Part shown: piece after piece, positions 62,125 through 64,000 of the stretch
Layout of the letters: each line of letters opens with the position of its first letter
Numbering within the stretch: position 1 is the stretch's first letter
Assembly (NCBI RefSeq): GCF_051622035.1
Contig: NC_135357.1
Span: 13,289,001-13,353,000, forward strand
DNA from: Arctopsyche grandis
Taxonomy: Eukaryota > Arthropoda > Insecta > Trichoptera > Hydropsychidae
DNA length: 64,000 nucleotides
Direction: 5' to 3'
Program-made: the position numbers and the translations under genes
Notes under the pieces: model-generated
The model's input: the letters and a program-made list of their open reading frames with translations, nothing else
What the model was told of the DNA's origin: nothing
The model's database searches: none

Positions 62125-62185
62125 ATACATACATATACCAGGAAGGCCTAACAAGTAAACCCAGTGCACCTTCCTGGCCAATTTC
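62125..62185 (-). repeat. Stem-loop plus A-rich retroposon tail, copy 3
   Basis: TATTTTATTTTACTTATACA, then ACCAGGAAGGCC and ACCTTCCTGGCCAATTTC. The stem CCAGGAAGG/CCTTCCTGG is perfect here. Confidence 0.55.
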
Positions 62186-62409
62186 AATAATAATTAATGT
62201 GATGAGATGGTTGTTTCAATTATGTATGATCGAAACCTTCAAATGGTCCAGACTTTATATAAATAAATATGATTGGCTAAAAATAAAAAATAAAACTTAT
62301 CTATTATTACGAATTTACTATAATGCATTTATAGTAAATGTTCCGACTTTTGTAATGACGTGTGGCAAACAGTCTTATTAACTGATTGTCGATTGGCATT
62401 ATTGACGAG

Positions 62410-62620
62410 TTGGCATTAGTGTCGGCCCAAGCGGAAATACGCGACGGTCGACAGAGTTCGAGCAGACGGCGTACGGACAACTTGTGTTCCGTACGCTCCG
62501 CTGAACCACCACGTGCAAATTTTACATTTCAATAAACTACATCAAACCATTATCGAAGTCTTTTCCATGATGGTCACTTCGAACCGGACACCAGTAACCT
62601 AGGCCACAACACCAAACGGA
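62410..62620 (+). mobile_element. Possible LTR-like fragment
   Basis: A GC-richer stretch TGTCGGCCCAAGCGGAAATA is followed by CGACAGAGTTCGAGCAGACG, AATAAACTACATCAAACC and a priming-site-like GTCACTTCGAACCGGAC. The order (GC-rich R/U5, AATAAA, then the edge) looks like an LTR 3' part, but no second LTR or coding part is here. Confidence 0.3.
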
Positions 62621-63092
62621 CAAACCAATAGGAAAAAACGTGGTCGAGAAAAAATGGATGTCAATTAAGAAATCGGTATCGTTCCTTTGTTACTATCCAT
62701 ACCTTTCCAATACTAATAACATGTTTGCTTCTATTTCAGCAATATATTGATTGATGTACAGAGGTACATGACCGCGTGATTGACGCAGAAAATATATAAA
62801 TAAAAACATAACCTACAAAGACGCATGGGACACAGAGGTAATCCAAAATTATCGGAACGATCACATAAACATCGTAAAGGATATTCAAGTAAGTGAATGT
62901 ATTCAATCTCAGGCAATCTGTTCAAAAGGCAATCATGTGGGTAAGTCAGTTTTTAAAAATATGTTTTAAAGTATAACAATTAATTAACGCGATTGTATAA
63001 AATAATATCGCGCTACGAAGGAATGTTTCATCGGTCGCATCGAATTTCGTATTAAAAGTGTAAAATCAGATGTAGTGTAAAATTAGCAAAGC

Positions 63093-63640
63093 ACGTGGGG
63101 AATTATACTTGTAGCCCCAAAGTGGCTTAAACCAAGTACATACCGGTATATTCATATACCGGCAGATCTCTTTGTTTCTTAATGTGTGTAGAAACTTTCT
63201 CCCCCCTCCCCCCTCCACAATAAATGTGGAATTATACTTGTAGCCCCAAAGTGGCTTAAACCAAGTACATACCGGTATATTCATATCGGTAGATCTTTGT
63301 TTCTTAATGTGTGTAGAAACACCCTCCCCCCCCCCCCCTTCCACGATAAATGTGGAATTATACTTGTAGCCCCAAAGTGGCTTAAACCAAGTACATACCG
63401 GTATATTCATATCGGTAGATCTTTGTTTCTTAATGTGTGTAGAAACACCCTCCCCCCCCCCCCCTTCCACGATAAATGTGGAATTACACTTGTAGCCCCA
63501 AAGTGGATTAAATCAAGTACATACCGGCATATTCATACATCGGTAGATCTCTTTGTTTCATAATGTGTGATGAAACAGTGGTGATTTAAAATAAATCACA
63601 AGACTTGTAGCCCCAAAGTGGTTTAAATCAAGCACCCACC
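63093..63640. repeat. Tandem repeat array, period about 126 bp, 4.3 copies
   Basis: Units start at 63107, 63236, 63362, 63488 and 63603 with ACTTGTAGCCCCAAAGTGG. They contain GTACATACCGGTATATTCAT, AGATCT(CT)TTTGTTTCTTA and a poly-C tract (CACCCTCCCCCC and longer), and end TAAATGTGGAATTA. The spacings are 129, 126, 126 and 115 bp; the middle two units are almost identical. Confidence 0.92.
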
Positions 63641-63827
63641 AATTTAGGGTTGTTATTTCTTCCAAAATATGTTGGATAGATTCTGGTGATAATAGTTAAA
63701 GTAGAATATTAAGATTCACGGTTAATCATTGAATATTATTACCTTATCTCTACGAATAGTTCAATTGACAGCTATAGTAGAGAATAACTGTATTTATGAG
63801 ACGAAATAGTGCAACTTTCTGAAACAA

Positions 63828-64000
63828 ATGTCAAGTGCTGAAAACGAGGAAATAGAAGCTTCGACTTCCAAGTCGCATAAAGGTCGAAATCCAACTAGGG
63901 ACGTAGAACCTATTAGAGACAGGTCAAGCTCTAGAATACATCAGACTCGAAGTCAGACTCAATCGATAGAAATATTAGCGAAGGAAAATAAAGTAGAAGT
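63828..64000 (+). CDS. Start of an unrecognised ORF, cut by the window edge
   Basis: ATG at 63828 (context AAACAAATGT) opens 57 codons to the edge. The start MSSAENEEIEASTSKSHKGR is followed by Arg/Ser-rich RDRSSSRIHQTRSQTQS, then IEILAKENKVEV. The basic/polar, low-hydrophobic start and the tandem array just upstream would suit the gag-like ORF of a retrotransposon behind a repeat-bearing LTR or 5' UTR, but no domain is visible yet and a host gene is equally possible. Confidence 0.45.
   Translation, partial: MSSAENEEIEASTSKSHKGRNPTRDVEPIRDRSSSRIHQTRSQTQSIEILAKENKVE

Noticed and set aside
62007..62381. 124-codon ORF on the + strand
   Set aside because: It runs through the stem-loop retroposon tail (62125-62185) on the antisense strand and has low-complexity ends; most likely chance.
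63066..63470. 134-codon ORF with a repeated Gly-rich peptide on the - strand
   Set aside because: It is only the reading of the 126-bp tandem array, whose period is divisible by three; there is no start context or homology.

Overview
This is an AT-rich, repeat-dense insect nuclear window (introns with GT..AG borders, one gene spanning about 36 kb, non-autonomous Helitrons, RTE and Jockey-like LINE debris, a tRNA-derived SINE, hAT-type MITEs). The receptor type and the Helitron/SINE flavour suggest Lepidoptera; that is an inference, because no species-diagnostic gene is present. All splice sites were read by eye from the sequence. Genes: (1) positions 1-824, + strand, are the last four coding exons of a protein ending in a PDZ domain. 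(2) Positions 4651-40512, - strand, hold a complete five-exon class A GPCR of the pyrokinin/PBAN-CAPA (neuromedin U receptor) family. It encodes 732 residues if translation starts at the first ATG after an in-frame stop. The two genes converge tail to tail. (3) Positions 49417-49926, - strand, hold two exons of an unrecognised protein around a 79-bp intron. (4) An ORF enters the right edge at 63828 just after a 126-bp tandem array and may be the start of a retrotransposon or host gene. Layout: 825-4650 is AT-rich intergenic DNA. 4651-40512 is the receptor; its introns are packed with transposable elements. Intron 4 (5620-11495) has RTE debris, a SINE and a TIR element with a second MITE nested in it. 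Intron 3 (11705-15628) has a hAT-type MITE, SINEs and a Helitron next to an exon. Intron 2 (15831-19051) has a MITE, a Helitron and a hAT MITE in a row. Intron 1 (19286-39927) has Helitron ends with expanded (TA)n, a TAA-flanked MITE, a degenerate hAT transposase, long TA microsatellites and LINE fragments inside TIR-bounded elements. 40513-64000 is intergenic and holds a TA-flanked 795-bp TIR element, RTE fragments, a Helitron and an LTR-like piece. No convincing new multi-gene system was found. The strongest non-routine observations are structural: an empty-site comparison inside the window that proves a MITE insertion and its TAA target site, a 218-bp MITE with a perfect 8-bp target duplication that covers a Helitron terminus, unrelated stem sequences placed before A-rich retroposon tails, and an unusually long basic, Ser-rich receptor tail.
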